The notes beneath the pieces were generated by a model that saw nothing but the letters and a program-made list of their open reading frames with translations, ran no database searches and had not been told where the DNA came from. From contig NZ_JAQSIP010000008.1 of NCBI RefSeq assembly GCF_028649475.1, positions 62,001-126,000 on the forward strand: a DNA stretch of 64,000 nucleotides, read 5' to 3'. The position numbers and the translations under genes were made by a program. Every line of letters starts with the position of its first letter. Positions within the stretch are counted from its first letter, which is position 1. The stretch comes from Curvibacter cyanobacteriorum (GTDB taxonomy: Bacteria; Pseudomonadota; Gammaproteobacteria; Burkholderiales; Burkholderiaceae_C). Positions 8,599-17,696 of this stretch are shown in pieces.

Positions 8599-10577
8599 GT
8601 GGCGGCCTGCTCAACCTGGGCGCCCGCGCCCTGATGTCCAACCAGGTGGCCCTGCAGGTCACCGGCAACAACATCTCCAACGTCAACACCGCCGGCTACT
8701 CGCGCCAGACCGCCGTGTTGAGCGCCGTGCAGGGCGAGTTCACGGGCAGTGGCTACATCGGCAAGGGCGTCGAAGTCTCGACCGTGCAGCGCATCTACGA
8801 CCAGTTCCTGGCCAAGCAGGCCACGGCCACCGCCTCGATCAAGGCGCTGGACGTGACGCGGGCTGAGAAGGTGGCGCAGATGGAAGACATCTTCGTGGGT
8901 GGCACCAATGGCCTGGGCCAGGCCATCAACAACACCATCAACGCGTTTTCCGATGTGGCCAACGCGCCCAGCGACCTGACCGCGCGCACCGTGGCCATCA
9001 CGCAGACGCAGGAAATGGCAGCCCGCTTCAAGAGCGCCAGCAACCAGCTCAGCGACCTGCAACAGAACGCCCAGCTGCAACTGCGCGACGACGAAACCGT
9101 CATCAACGCCATGGCCGAGCAGCTGGCCAGCCTGAACGCCCAGATCGCCTTCGCCCTCAGCTCGGGGCAGCCGCCCAACGACCTGCTGGACAAGCGCGAC
9201 AGCATGCTGAACCAGCTCAACCAGAAGGTGCAGACCACCACGGTGCCGGCCGACGATGGTTCGCTCAACGTGTTCCTGGCCAACCAGCCGCTGGTGCTGG
9301 GCTCCAAGTCAGCCACGGTGAGCTTTTCGCAGCCGACCAACTACCCCGGCGACCAGAACACGCTGAAGCTGAAGATCACCCAGTCGGGGGGTCAGGTCAC
9401 CGAGATCGACGAAAACAGCCTCAGCGGTGGCGAGGTCATCGGCCTGCTGCGCTTCCACAACACCGACCTGGCCGAGGCACGCAACCTGCTCGGCCGCATG
9501 GCGCTGGCCGTCACCACCGAGATGAACACCCAGCACGTCGCGGGGGTCGACCTCAACGGCAACGCAGGCACCAACCTGTTCAACCCGATCGGCATCAGCG
9601 CCATTGCAGCCACCGGCAACTCCACCGCCACCGTCAATGCCTTCGTGGCCAACGACAGCCAGTTGCAGCTGTCGGACTACAAGCTCACCTTCGGCGCCGG
9701 CGGGGTGATCAGCTCGGTCACCCGGCTGTCGGACAACGCCAACGTGACCCCGGCCCCGGCCACCACCCTGCCGATCACCATCGATGGCCTGACCATCCAG
9801 GCCGGCACCGGCACCCCGGCCAACGGCGACACCTTCATGCTGCGCCCCTACGACCAGGCGGCCCAGCAAATCCAGGTGGCCATCGCCTCGCCGTCGGCGC
9901 TGGCCGTGGCCAACCCGGTGCAAGCCACGCTGGGCACCCAGAACACCGGCACGATGACCATCGGCAGCCTCAAGGCCGACCCCGCCGTGCCCACCGGCAG
10001 CCCGCTGGGCTACCAGGCCTCGGTGCACACCAACTCGCCGATGGCGGTGAAGTTCGTCTCGAGCAGCCAGTACCAGTTGGTCAACCCCAGCACCGGCGCG
10101 CTGATGTCGGCCACCACCTACACCTACACCCCTGGCCAGGCGATTCCGCCCTCGGGCGATGCGGCCAGCCAGGGCTGGACCTTGACCCTCACGGGCACGC
10201 CCAAAGCGGGTGACTCGGTGGTGGTGGTGCGCCCCTCGACCGCCACCGATCTGGCGGCCCAGAAGAAAGACGGCGGCAACGCCAAGTCGCTCTACAACCT
10301 GAGCACCAAGCCGACCTACGACAAGACCCCGCTGTCCGACACCTACGCGGCGCTGATGGCCCAGATCGGTGTGCGCTCGCAGAGCGCGCAGTACGCGGCC
10401 GATGTGTCGAGCTCGATCGCCAACAACGCCGAAGCCGCCCGCACCTCGGTGTCGGGGGTCAACCTCGACGAAGAAGCCGCCCACCTGCTGCAGTTCCAAC
10501 AGGCCTACCAGGCCTCGGCCAAGATCATTCAGACCGCGCAGTCCATCTTCGACACCTTGCTGCAGACCATGCGCTGA
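8595..10577 (+). CDS. flgK: Flagellar hook-filament junction protein FlgK
   Basis: FlgK is the first hook-filament junction protein. The 660-residue product starts MSGGLLNLGARALMSNQVAL, and the rod-family motif NNISNVNTAGYSRQTAVLS follows. The C-terminus has SGVNLDEEAAHLLQFQQAYQ, the conserved D0-domain helix. The in-frame start at 8580 would add five residues inside flgJ. The ATG at 8595, overlapping the flgJ stop, is the better choice. The protein is long for the family (usually 450-650), with the extra length in the variable middle region. Confidence 0.96.
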   Translation: MSGGLLNLGARALMSNQVALQVTGNNISNVNTAGYSRQTAVLSAVQGEFTGSGYIGKGVEVSTVQRIYDQFLAKQATATASIKALDVTRAEKVAQMEDIFVGGTNGLGQAINNTINAFSDVANAPSDLTARTVAITQTQEMAARFKSASNQLSDLQQNAQLQLRDDETVINAMAEQLASLNAQIAFALSSGQPPNDLLDKRDSMLNQLNQKVQTTTVPADDGSLNVFLANQPLVLGSKSATVSFSQPTNYPGDQNTLKLKITQSGGQVTEIDENSLSGGEVIGLLRFHNTDLAEARNLLGRMALAVTTEMNTQHVAGVDLNGNAGTNLFNPIGISAIAATGNSTATVNAFVANDSQLQLSDYKLTFGAGGVISSVTRLSDNANVTPAPATTLPITIDGLTIQAGTGTPANGDTFMLRPYDQAAQQIQVAIASPSALAVANPVQATLGTQNTGTMTIGSLKADPAVPTGSPLGYQASVHTNSPMAVKFVSSSQYQLVNPSTGALMSATTYTYTPGQAIPPSGDAASQGWTLTLTGTPKAGDSVVVVRPSTATDLAAQKKDGGNAKSLYNLSTKPTYDKTPLSDTYAALMAQIGVRSQSAQYAADVSSSIANNAEAARTSVSGVNLDEEAAHLLQFQQAYQASAKIIQTAQSIFDTLLQTMR

Positions 10578-10604
10578 GCGCCCCGGCCCTGAAAGGTAGA
10601 CACC

Positions 10605-11858
10605 ATGTCCAGCTACTTTGCCCGCGTCGGATCCGCCGATGCCTACGCCACCGCCATCACCAACATCGGTGGTCGCCACGCCGGCCTGACCGAGCTGCAG
10701 AACAACCTGACTTCGGGCAAGCGCGTGCTCAAGCCCAGCGACGACCCCACAGCGGCCGCCCAGGCCGAACGCGCCATCACACGCTCGGCACAGGTCACCA
10801 TCCAGCAGCGTGCCCTGTCATTGCAAAAAGACAACATGGCGCACGCCGAAACCGTGCTGGGTCAAACCAGCGACGCCATCCAGTCCTTCCGTGAGCTGGT
10901 GGTGCAGGCCGGCAACGGCGCCAACACCCCGAGCGACCTGGGCACCATCACCCAGCAGCTCAAGACCCTGCGCAACCAGATCCTGAGCTACGCCAACACC
11001 ACCGACGCCAACGGCCAGGCGCTGTTCGGCGGTCTCGGCAGCACCGTGGCCCCGTTCTCGGAGGGCACGGTCAGCAGCGGCGTGGTGTTCACGGGCATCC
11101 CGGGCCAACAGACCGGCACCGACGTCACCATCCCCAACACCATCGACGGGCGCGCCGCGTTTGCCAGCCTGAACAGCAACGGCAACAGCGCCAACCCCGG
11201 CGTGAGCGCCGCCGGTACGGGCACCTTCTATGTCGGCGCTGGCACCAACAACACCGGCTCGGCCACGGCCAGCAACGTGGTGGTCAGCGCCACCTCCGGC
11301 CTGAACCCATCGGCAGGCCACGCCTACCAGATCAAGTTCACCTCGGCCACCAACTACGAGGTGACCGACCTCAACGACCCGTCCGCGGCCCCGGTGGCGC
11401 TGAGCTTGTCGGGCACCACCGCCTCGTTCGGCGGCCCCGGCAACAACGACCTGTCGATGACCATCACCGGCACGCCAGCCGTGGGCGATGTGTTCGTGGC
11501 CAAACCCAAGGCGACCATCTTCGATGTCATGGACAGTGCCATCAACGACATCAGCAAGGCGGCCGACAACGTCACCCGCACCGCCGCCGTGACCACCGCC
11601 ATCAGCTCGCTGGACTACGCGTTTGTCTCGATCCAGTCGGCGCGCGGCCTGGCCGGCGACTACCTGAACAACGCCGATGTGATCGACTCCAACCAGCAAA
11701 GCAAAGCGGTGCGGCTGGAAGGAGATCGCTCAAGAGCCGAAGATCTGGATATGCTTCAGGGGATCTCGGACTTCCAGAATCAGAGCACGGCCTACCAGGC
11801 GGCTCTGAAGTCCTATGCCCAAATTCAGAGCATGAATCTGTTTGACTTCCTGAAGTAG
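10605..11858 (+). CDS. flgL: Flagellar hook-filament junction protein FlgL
   Basis: FlgL is the second hook-filament junction protein, homologous at both ends to flagellin. The 417-residue product has the N-terminal family segment LTELQNNLTSGKRVLKPSDD followed by PTAAAQAERA. The C-terminal coiled region ends SYAQIQSMNLFDFLK. AAAGGTAG precedes the ATG. It is the last structural gene of the operon; the next gene begins 10 bases later. Confidence 0.96.
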   Translation: MSSYFARVGSADAYATAITNIGGRHAGLTELQNNLTSGKRVLKPSDDPTAAAQAERAITRSAQVTIQQRALSLQKDNMAHAETVLGQTSDAIQSFRELVVQAGNGANTPSDLGTITQQLKTLRNQILSYANTTDANGQALFGGLGSTVAPFSEGTVSSGVVFTGIPGQQTGTDVTIPNTIDGRAAFASLNSNGNSANPGVSAAGTGTFYVGAGTNNTGSATASNVVVSATSGLNPSAGHAYQIKFTSATNYEVTDLNDPSAAPVALSLSGTTASFGGPGNNDLSMTITGTPAVGDVFVAKPKATIFDVMDSAINDISKAADNVTRTAAVTTAISSLDYAFVSIQSARGLAGDYLNNADVIDSNQQSKAVRLEGDRSRAEDLDMLQGISDFQNQSTAYQAALKSYAQIQSMNLFDFLK

Positions 11859-11868
11859 CACACATCGC

Positions 11869-13119
11869 ATGGTTCAATCGGTCCTGGGCAGCCTCACCCT
11901 GGCGTACCGCCCTTTGTGGGGGCGCAACCGCGAACTGAGTGGCATCTTGCTGCAGGTGGCCGCCGAGCCGGCCTGCCGGGTGGATGCGCCCCACCTGCTG
12001 CGCACCCTGGACGAACTCTGGCACGCCGACGCCCCGCCCCTGCTGCTGAGCTGCGACCACCCCGAGCTGCTGTCCGACCTGCTGGCCCACGCAGGCCCTG
12101 AGGCCCCCCACATCAGCGTACCTGGCGACTGGCTGCAGCACCCGGTGCTGCTGCAACAGGTGCAAGCCGCCCACCAGCGCGGCGCGCCCCTGGTCTGGCG
12201 CGGCCGCCTGCGCGACCTGCCCCGCTCTGACCCGAGCCGCCCCTTCCAGCACGGGCTGTTGAGCCTCGAACCCGAGGACGCGGTCGAGGCCCTGCAAGCG
12301 GCGGCGCAGCAAAAACGCTTTCCGAACGCCCCCTCGACGGCCTTCCTGCGCAGCCCCATCCTGCCGGCCCACAGTTACGAAGACCTGGCCAGTGCGGCCC
12401 TGGTCGGCCATTGCCTGGACCACAAACACGCCCACGCCGTGTTGGGCTGGCCTGTCGAGGACGTGCTCTACGCCCACCGGCTGCGCGAACTGCCGCCGTC
12501 GCGCGCCGTGCTGGAGCGCCTGCTGCGCGCCATCGTGCGCGACGAATCCATGGACCTGCTGGAGGACATCCTCAGCGAGGAACCGCTGCTCTGCTACCGC
12601 TTCCTGACGCTGGCCAACTCGGCCGCGCTGGGCCTGCGCACCGGCATCGAGTCGCTGCGCCATGGCCTCATGATGATGGGCTACACCCAGCTCGAGAAAT
12701 GGCTGGTGGGTCTGTTGCCCAGCGCCAGCACCGACCCCGACCTGCAACCGGTGCGCATGGGCATGGTGCTGCGCGCGCGCCTGATGGAACACATCCTGGA
12801 CGCGGGCGTCGAAGAAGACCTGCGCCGCGAGGTCTACCTGTGCGGCTTGTTCTCGCAGCTCGACCTGCTGCTCGGCGAGCCCCTGGGCACCCTCCTGCAC
12901 CGGCTGCCGCTGTCGGACCGCATTTACTCGGCCAACGTCACCCACTCCGGCCCCTATGCCGCCGCGCTGGACCTGGCCCGCGCCCTGGGCGAGGGGGACA
13001 TGGCCGCGATCCGCACGCTGCGCGAGGCGCATGAGTTCGACACCGAGTCGCTCAACCGCGCCCTGCTGCACATGCTGTGCAGCCAGCGCGTCACGCCCGC
13101 CCCACCAACGACCGCCTGA
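11869..13119 (+). CDS. HDOD-domain signalling protein at the end of the flagellar operon
   Basis: The 416-residue protein has a C-terminal HDOD-type helical region. About residues 200-400 include LERLLRAIVRDESMDLLEDI, YRFLTLANSAALGLRTGIES and LRHGLMMMGYTQLEKWLVGL. The N-terminal half (about 1-180) resembles the EAL-like half of YuxH-type EAL-HDOD proteins but lacks a recognisable EAL catalytic motif, so it is probably not an active c-di-GMP phosphodiesterase. HDOD proteins act as regulatory scaffolds. The gene begins 10 bases after flgL on the same strand, which suggests cotranscription and a link to motility control. The exact role is unknown. Confidence 0.7.
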   Translation: MVQSVLGSLTLAYRPLWGRNRELSGILLQVAAEPACRVDAPHLLRTLDELWHADAPPLLLSCDHPELLSDLLAHAGPEAPHISVPGDWLQHPVLLQQVQAAHQRGAPLVWRGRLRDLPRSDPSRPFQHGLLSLEPEDAVEALQAAAQQKRFPNAPSTAFLRSPILPAHSYEDLASAALVGHCLDHKHAHAVLGWPVEDVLYAHRLRELPPSRAVLERLLRAIVRDESMDLLEDILSEEPLLCYRFLTLANSAALGLRTGIESLRHGLMMMGYTQLEKWLVGLLPSASTDPDLQPVRMGMVLRARLMEHILDAGVEEDLRREVYLCGLFSQLDLLLGEPLGTLLHRLPLSDRIYSANVTHSGPYAAALDLARALGEGDMAAIRTLREAHEFDTESLNRALLHMLCSQRVTPAPPTTA

Positions 13120-13122
13120 GCG

Positions 13123-13154
13123 CCCGGTCACTTGCTCACCCGGTCACCCGGTCA
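13123..13154. repeat. Short direct repeat CCCGGTCA x3
   Basis: The octamer CCCGGTCA occurs at 13123-13130, 13139-13146 and 13147-13154, in the spacer between the convergent HDOD and MocR genes. The last two copies are immediately adjacent. I see no T-tract terminator here. The function is unknown and it may simply be low-complexity sequence. Confidence 0.6.
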
Positions 13155-13225
13155 CTTGGACGCCTGCAAGACGGCAAGACCGCACGCCTGACACGCCCGC
13201 GGTCCGCCGGCCAGCGCCTGCGGCC

Positions 13226-14677
13226 TCAGCGGCTGTCGCGCAGCACCTGGGCCAACAGCTTCCAGAACGCCGCGTCCTGCGTGGTGGCGAAGTTGATGCG
13301 CATCAGCGTGCTGGGCTGGCGGCGCGCATGGAACAAGGCGCCCGGCGCCAGCAGGTAACCCTGGTCCAGCATGCGCTGGGCCAGCACATCGGTGTCCACG
13401 CCGGTGTCGACCCAGCCAAACAGCCCGGCCGGTTCGGCCGCGAAGTTGCAGCCCGCCTGCTGCGCGAGCTTGACGCTGCGCACCCGGGCCGCCTCGAGCC
13501 GCGTGCGCACGCGCTCGGCATGGCGCCGCAACTGGCCCTGCTCGATGCACAGGGCCAGGGCTTTCTCCAGCAGTGAAGGGGTGGTCAGCGTGGCCAGCAG
13601 CTTGGTGTCCAGCAAGGGCTCCACCAGGCGGGGCGGCGCCACCAGGAACCCCACCCGCCAGTTGGGGGCCAGGATCTTGGCGAAACCACTCACATAGATG
13701 CTGCGCTGCAAGCCATCGAGCACCGTGAGGCGGGTGGCGTGCTCGGGCGCGATGTGGCCGTAGGTGTCGTCCTCCACCACATAGAAGTCGTGCTTGGCCG
13801 CCAGTTGCAGCACGCGGTGCGCGCTGCCCGGCGTCAGGCAGTAACCGGTGGGGTTGTGGAACACGCTGACACTGACAAACAGCTTGGGGGCGTGCACCTC
13901 GCAATAGCGCTGCATCACCGCCAGATCGGGCCCGTCGGCATGGCGCGGCACGGGCAGGATCTTCATGCCCAGCGCGTCGAGCCGCGCGAACTCGACCGAC
14001 CAGCCGGGCTCTTCGACCATCACCGGGTCACCGGGCTTGAGCAGGGTGCGGCTGACGATGTCCAGCGCATGCGTGGCCCCCACGGTGGTGATGATCTGCT
14101 GCGGCACCGCGGTGATGTTGATGGCCGCCAGGCGCTGCGCCAGCACCCGGCGCAACTCGGCATCGCCCATCGGGTCGCCGTAGCGCAAGGAACTGTCTTG
14201 CAGCGCGCGTGTGCTGGTCACCTTGCGCACGGCCGCGGGCATGAAGGTGGTCTCCAGCCAGTCGGGCGGCAACACCCCAGAGCCGGGCTGGGGTTTGGTC
14301 GATGCCTGGTGGAACATGCCCCGGATCAGCGCGGCCGCGTTCACATGCGAGCCCGAGGGCAAGGGGCTCTCACCCAGCACCGAGGCCGCCGCCGCGCTGG
14401 CGCCGGTGCTGGTGCGGGACAGCGCCTCGGCCACTGGGGCCCGCGTGCTCAGGTCGCGCACAAAGAAACCGCGCTGGCGCCGCGCCTCCACCAGGCCTTG
14501 TGCCAGCAACTGGTCGTAGGCCGCCACCACGGTGTAGGCGCTCACGCCTTGCTGGCGCGCGCATTCGCGCACCGAAGGCAGGCGGGTGCCGGGGGCCAGC
14601 AGGCGGGCGCGGATGCGCTCGGCAAAGCGCTCGGCCAGTTGTTCGGTCAGGGACTGAGTGGCGTGGCGGGTGAGCAT
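13226..14677 (-). CDS. MocR-family regulator (GntR DNA-binding domain fused to aminotransferase domain)
   Basis: The 483-residue protein begins with a GntR-type winged helix (about residues 8-75: LAERFAERIRARLLAPGTRL, PSVRECARQQGVSAYTVVAAYDQL). A fold-type I aminotransferase domain follows (about 120-480), with the PLP-lysine motif YVSGFAKILAPNWRVGFL and the upstream VEDDTYGHI. MocR proteins use the aminotransferase domain to sense PLP or amino acids and usually control a divergent gene. Here that is the LysE/EamA/aminotransferase operon at 14836. The shared spacer carries repeated CTGTACTGGT-type sites. Confidence 0.88.
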   Translation of the reverse strand: MLTRHATQSLTEQLAERFAERIRARLLAPGTRLPSVRECARQQGVSAYTVVAAYDQLLAQGLVEARRQRGFFVRDLSTRAPVAEALSRTSTGASAAAASVLGESPLPSGSHVNAAALIRGMFHQASTKPQPGSGVLPPDWLETTFMPAAVRKVTSTRALQDSSLRYGDPMGDAELRRVLAQRLAAINITAVPQQIITTVGATHALDIVSRTLLKPGDPVMVEEPGWSVEFARLDALGMKILPVPRHADGPDLAVMQRYCEVHAPKLFVSVSVFHNPTGYCLTPGSAHRVLQLAAKHDFYVVEDDTYGHIAPEHATRLTVLDGLQRSIYVSGFAKILAPNWRVGFLVAPPRLVEPLLDTKLLATLTTPSLLEKALALCIEQGQLRRHAERVRTRLEAARVRSVKLAQQAGCNFAAEPAGLFGWVDTGVDTDVLAQRMLDQGYLLAPGALFHARRQPSTLMRINFATTQDAAFWKLLAQVLRDSR

Positions 14678-14745
14678 GCGATGAACTTTCAGGTCGGCGG
14701 CGCCGACCAGCGCCGGCCAGCGCCGCTGGGCTGCTGTGCGGGCAA

Positions 14746-14813
14746 CTGTGCTGATGAAACGACCAATACAGATTCTTCAAACGTCAGAAAAACTGTACTG
14801 GTTCTGTGCTGGT
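14746..14813. promoter_or_regulatory. Repeated MocR-type operator sites in the divergent spacer
   Basis: Four related decamers lie between the MocR gene and the LysE gene: CTGTGCTGAT (14746-14755), ACCAATACAG (14762-14771, the inverse of CTGTATTGGT), CTGTACTGGT (14793-14802) and CTGTGCTGGT (14804-14813). The last two are direct repeats 11 bases apart, one helical turn. Arrays of direct and inverted half-sites are typical of MocR operators. They overlap the region where the LysE promoter should lie. Binding by the adjacent regulator is inferred. Confidence 0.6.
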
Positions 14814-14835
14814 GAAAAACTATAAAGTGACTGCC

Positions 14836-15441
14836 ATGAATTGGCAAGAACTCTCCGCCCTGCTGATCCTGGCCACCGCCAGCAGCTTCACCCCGGGGCC
14901 CAACACCACGCTGTCGACGGCCCTGGCGGCCAACTTCGGTCTGCGCCGGGCGATGGGTTTCGTCTGCGCGGTGCCGGTGGGCTGGTCGCTGCTGCTGGCG
15001 TTTTGCTCGGCCGGCGCGGGGGCCCTGATCCTGGCCGTGCCGGTGCTGCGCTGGGGCATCTTGCTGGCCGGCATGGCCTACCTGCTGTGGCTGGCCGCGC
15101 GCCTGGCCAACAGCCGCCAACTGGCCCAGGCCGACGCCTCGCGCCTGAACGTCACCTTCGGCAAAGGGGTGCTGCTGCAGTTCCTCAACATCAAGGCCTG
15201 GATGCTGGCCCTGTCCATCGTGGCGGCCTTTGTGGCGGGCCAGGCCGACCCGCTGCAGCGCTTTCTGATCATCTTGCCGGTGATGGTGTTCTTTGCCTTC
15301 ACCAGCAACCTGGCTTACGCCCTGGTGGGCTCGCTGCTGCGCCAATGGCTGGCCCAGGGCCAGCGCCTGCTGGTGTTCAACCGCACGATGGCCAGCGCAC
15401 TGGCCCTGACCGCCGCCTGGCTGCTGTGGAGCGCGCTGTGA
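14836..15441 (+). CDS. LysE-family amino-acid exporter
   Basis: The 201-residue inner-membrane protein starts MNWQELSALLILATASSFTP followed by GPNTT, the LysE/RhtB signature. About five to six hydrophobic segments cover most of its length. The family exports amino acids such as lysine, threonine or homoserine lactone; the substrate here cannot be told. The ATG at 14836 is preferred over an in-frame start at 14806, which lies in the operator region. Its stop overlaps the GTG of the next gene (GTGA at 15438-15441). Confidence 0.85.
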   Translation: MNWQELSALLILATASSFTPGPNTTLSTALAANFGLRRAMGFVCAVPVGWSLLLAFCSAGAGALILAVPVLRWGILLAGMAYLLWLAARLANSRQLAQADASRLNVTFGKGVLLQFLNIKAWMLALSIVAAFVAGQADPLQRFLIILPVMVFFAFTSNLAYALVGSLLRQWLAQGQRLLVFNRTMASALALTAAWLLWSAL

Positions 15442-16397
15442 ACCGCACCAGCCCCAACGAGCTGCGCCGCGGCCTGTGGCTGGGCGCCCTGGGCGTGGCC
15501 ATCTTCGCGCTGACCCTGCCCATGACCCGCCTGGCCGTGGGCCAGCCCGACGCCCCGCTGATGTCGGGTCAGTTCCTGGCCATGGGGCGGGCGGTGGTGG
15601 CCGCCGGCCTGTCCGCGCTGTACCTGCTGGCGACCCGCGCGCGCTGGCCACAGCGTGCCCAATGGGGGCCGCTGCTGCTGACCTCGCTGGGCGTGGTGTT
15701 CGGCTTCCCCCTGTTCACCTCGATCGCCATGCGCCATGTCGAGGCCATGCACGCGAGCGTGATCGTCGGCGTGCTGCCGCTGGCCACGGCGGCGGTGGGC
15801 GCCGTGCTGCACCGGCAGCGCCCGTCGTGGCAGTTCTGGGCCTGGGCCGGCGTCGGCAGCGCCCTGGTGGTGGGCTTTGCGCTGACGCATGCGGGCGGCA
15901 GCGGCCTGGGCTTGCAGGCGGCCGACGGCCTGTTGCTGCTGGCCATGGCCTGCGCGGCGGTGGGCTACGCCTACGGCGGGCGCCTGTCGCGCGAGATGCC
16001 GGCCGAACATGTGATCTGCTGGGCCCTGCTGCTGAGCCTGCCGCTGAGCGCGCCACTGGCCTGGGACAGCCGCCCCACCAGCGCCATGCCCCTGTCGGCC
16101 TGGGGGGCTTTTGCCTACGTGGCGGTGGGCTCGATGTGGCTGGGCTTCTTTGCCTGGTACCGCGGGCTGGCCCTGGGCGGCACCGTGCGGGTGAGCCAGG
16201 TGCAGCTGCTGCAACCCTTTTTGTCCATGCTGTTTGCCGTGCCGCTGCTGGGCGAACAGCTGGACCTGGCCACCGTGCTGTTTGCCTGTGCCGTGGTGGC
16301 CACGGTGTTTGCCGGGCGCAAGGCGCCGGTGGGCAGCCCCGCAAAGACGGACAATCTCAGTTTGACCTCCCTGAATTCGAAAGGAAACGCCCCATGA
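15438..16397 (+). CDS. EamA/DMT-superfamily transporter
   Basis: The 319-residue protein has about ten hydrophobic segments in two EamA-like halves. The second half has the conserved end WYRGLALGGTVRVSQVQLLQ, PFLSMLFAVPLLGEQL. DMT transporters export amino acids and other metabolites. It starts with GTG, overlapping the LysE stop by four bases, and ends in an ATGA overlap with the next aminotransferase gene. The three genes are therefore translationally coupled and probably serve one substrate. Confidence 0.85.
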   Translation: MNRTSPNELRRGLWLGALGVAIFALTLPMTRLAVGQPDAPLMSGQFLAMGRAVVAAGLSALYLLATRARWPQRAQWGPLLLTSLGVVFGFPLFTSIAMRHVEAMHASVIVGVLPLATAAVGAVLHRQRPSWQFWAWAGVGSALVVGFALTHAGGSGLGLQAADGLLLLAMACAAVGYAYGGRLSREMPAEHVICWALLLSLPLSAPLAWDSRPTSAMPLSAWGAFAYVAVGSMWLGFFAWYRGLALGGTVRVSQVQLLQPFLSMLFAVPLLGEQLDLATVLFACAVVATVFAGRKAPVGSPAKTDNLSLTSLNSKGNAP

Positions 16398-17590
16398 GCA
16401 CCCCCCAATGGACGCTGGCTGAACGCGCCCACAAGATGAACCCGTCGGCCATCCGCGAGATCCTGAAGGTCACGGAGAAGCCCGGCATCATCAGCTTTGC
16501 CGGGGGTTTGCCGTCGCCCAAGACCTTCCCGATCGAGGCCTTTGCCGCCGCCAGCGCCAAGGTGCTGCGCGAAGACGGCGCGGCCGCGCTGCAGTACGCC
16601 TCCAGCGAAGGTCTGCCGGTGCTGCGTGAGTTCATCGCCCAGCAATTGCCCTGGGACGTCAGCCCCGACCAGGTGCTGATCACCACCGGCAGCCAGCAGG
16701 GCCTGGACCTGGTGGCCAAGGTGCTGATCGACCGCGACAGCCGCATCCTGGTCGAAACCCCCACCTACCTGGGCGCCCTGCAAGCCTTCACGCCGATGGA
16801 GCCGCGCGTGGCCAACATCGCCTGCGACGCCGAAGGCCCGGACCCGGACGACCTGGCCCGCCAGGCCGCTGGCAATGGCAGCGCGGCCGACCGCGCCCGC
16901 TTTGTCTACCTGCTGCCCAACTTCCAGAACCCGACCGGCCGCACCATGAGCGATGCGCGCCGCCAGGCCCTGGCCGAGCGCGCCCTGGCTGCCGGCCTGC
17001 CGGTGATCGAAGACAACCCCTACGGCGACCTGTGGTTTGACGCCCCGCCGCCGGCCCCGCTGGCCGCCCGCGCGCCCGACAACACCCTGTACCTGGGCTC
17101 CTTCTCCAAGGTGCTGGCCCCCGGCCTGCGCCTGGGCTACTTGGTGGCGCCGAAGTCGCTGTACCCCAAGCTGCTGCAGGCCAAGCAAGCCGCCGACCTG
17201 CACACCCCCACCTTCAACCAGCGCATGGTGGCCGAGGTGATCAAGGACGGCTTCCTGGACACCCATGTGCCCAAGATCCGCGCCCTGTACAAGGCCCAGT
17301 GCGAAGCCATGCTGGCGGCCCTGTCGCGCGAATTCGAAGGCCTGGGTGTCGAGTGGAACCGCCCGGTGGGTGGCATGTTCCTGTGGCTGCGCCTGCCGGC
17401 CGGCCTGGACAGCGTCAAGCTGCTGCCGATGGCGGTCGAGAACAACGTCGCCTTCGTGCCCGGCGCGCCGTTCTATGCCGACGGCGGCGACCCGCGCACC
17501 CTGCGCCTGTCCTTTGTGACGGCCAGCGTCGAGCAGATCAACATCGGCATCGCGGCCCTGGCCAAGACCCTGCGCCAAGCCCTGGCCTGA
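16394..17590 (+). CDS. Fold-type I PLP-dependent aminotransferase (2-aminoadipate transaminase / LysN type)
   Basis: The 398-residue enzyme has FAGGLPSPKTFP near the N-terminus, YLLPNFQNPTGRTMS for substrate and PLP contacts, VIEDNPYGDLWF with the PLP-pyridine aspartate, and LYLGSFSKVLAPGLRLGYL with the Schiff-base lysine. This pattern fits the LysN / 2-aminoadipate or aromatic/branched-chain transaminase group. An AAGGAA site precedes the ATG. It is coupled to the upstream exporters and lies in the putative regulon of the divergent MocR regulator. The exact amino donor is not resolved. Confidence 0.85.
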   Translation: MSTPQWTLAERAHKMNPSAIREILKVTEKPGIISFAGGLPSPKTFPIEAFAAASAKVLREDGAAALQYASSEGLPVLREFIAQQLPWDVSPDQVLITTGSQQGLDLVAKVLIDRDSRILVETPTYLGALQAFTPMEPRVANIACDAEGPDPDDLARQAAGNGSAADRARFVYLLPNFQNPTGRTMSDARRQALAERALAAGLPVIEDNPYGDLWFDAPPPAPLAARAPDNTLYLGSFSKVLAPGLRLGYLVAPKSLYPKLLQAKQAADLHTPTFNQRMVAEVIKDGFLDTHVPKIRALYKAQCEAMLAALSREFEGLGVEWNRPVGGMFLWLRLPAGLDSVKLLPMAVENNVAFVPGAPFYADGGDPRTLRLSFVTASVEQINIGIAALAKTLRQALA

Positions 17591-17696
17591 GTCCCAAACG
17601 GCCGCTGGCCGCCGAGTGGCGCCCGCCCCCGTCCGGGGCGGGTGCCGCTCTTCTGTCCCCGCCCTGCAGAGGGCCCTGCCCCTTGTGAGACCGCCC

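Noticed and set aside
17616-17696. Upstream start for PhzF
   Set aside because: The extra residues are not family-like; ATG at 17697 gives the normal length.
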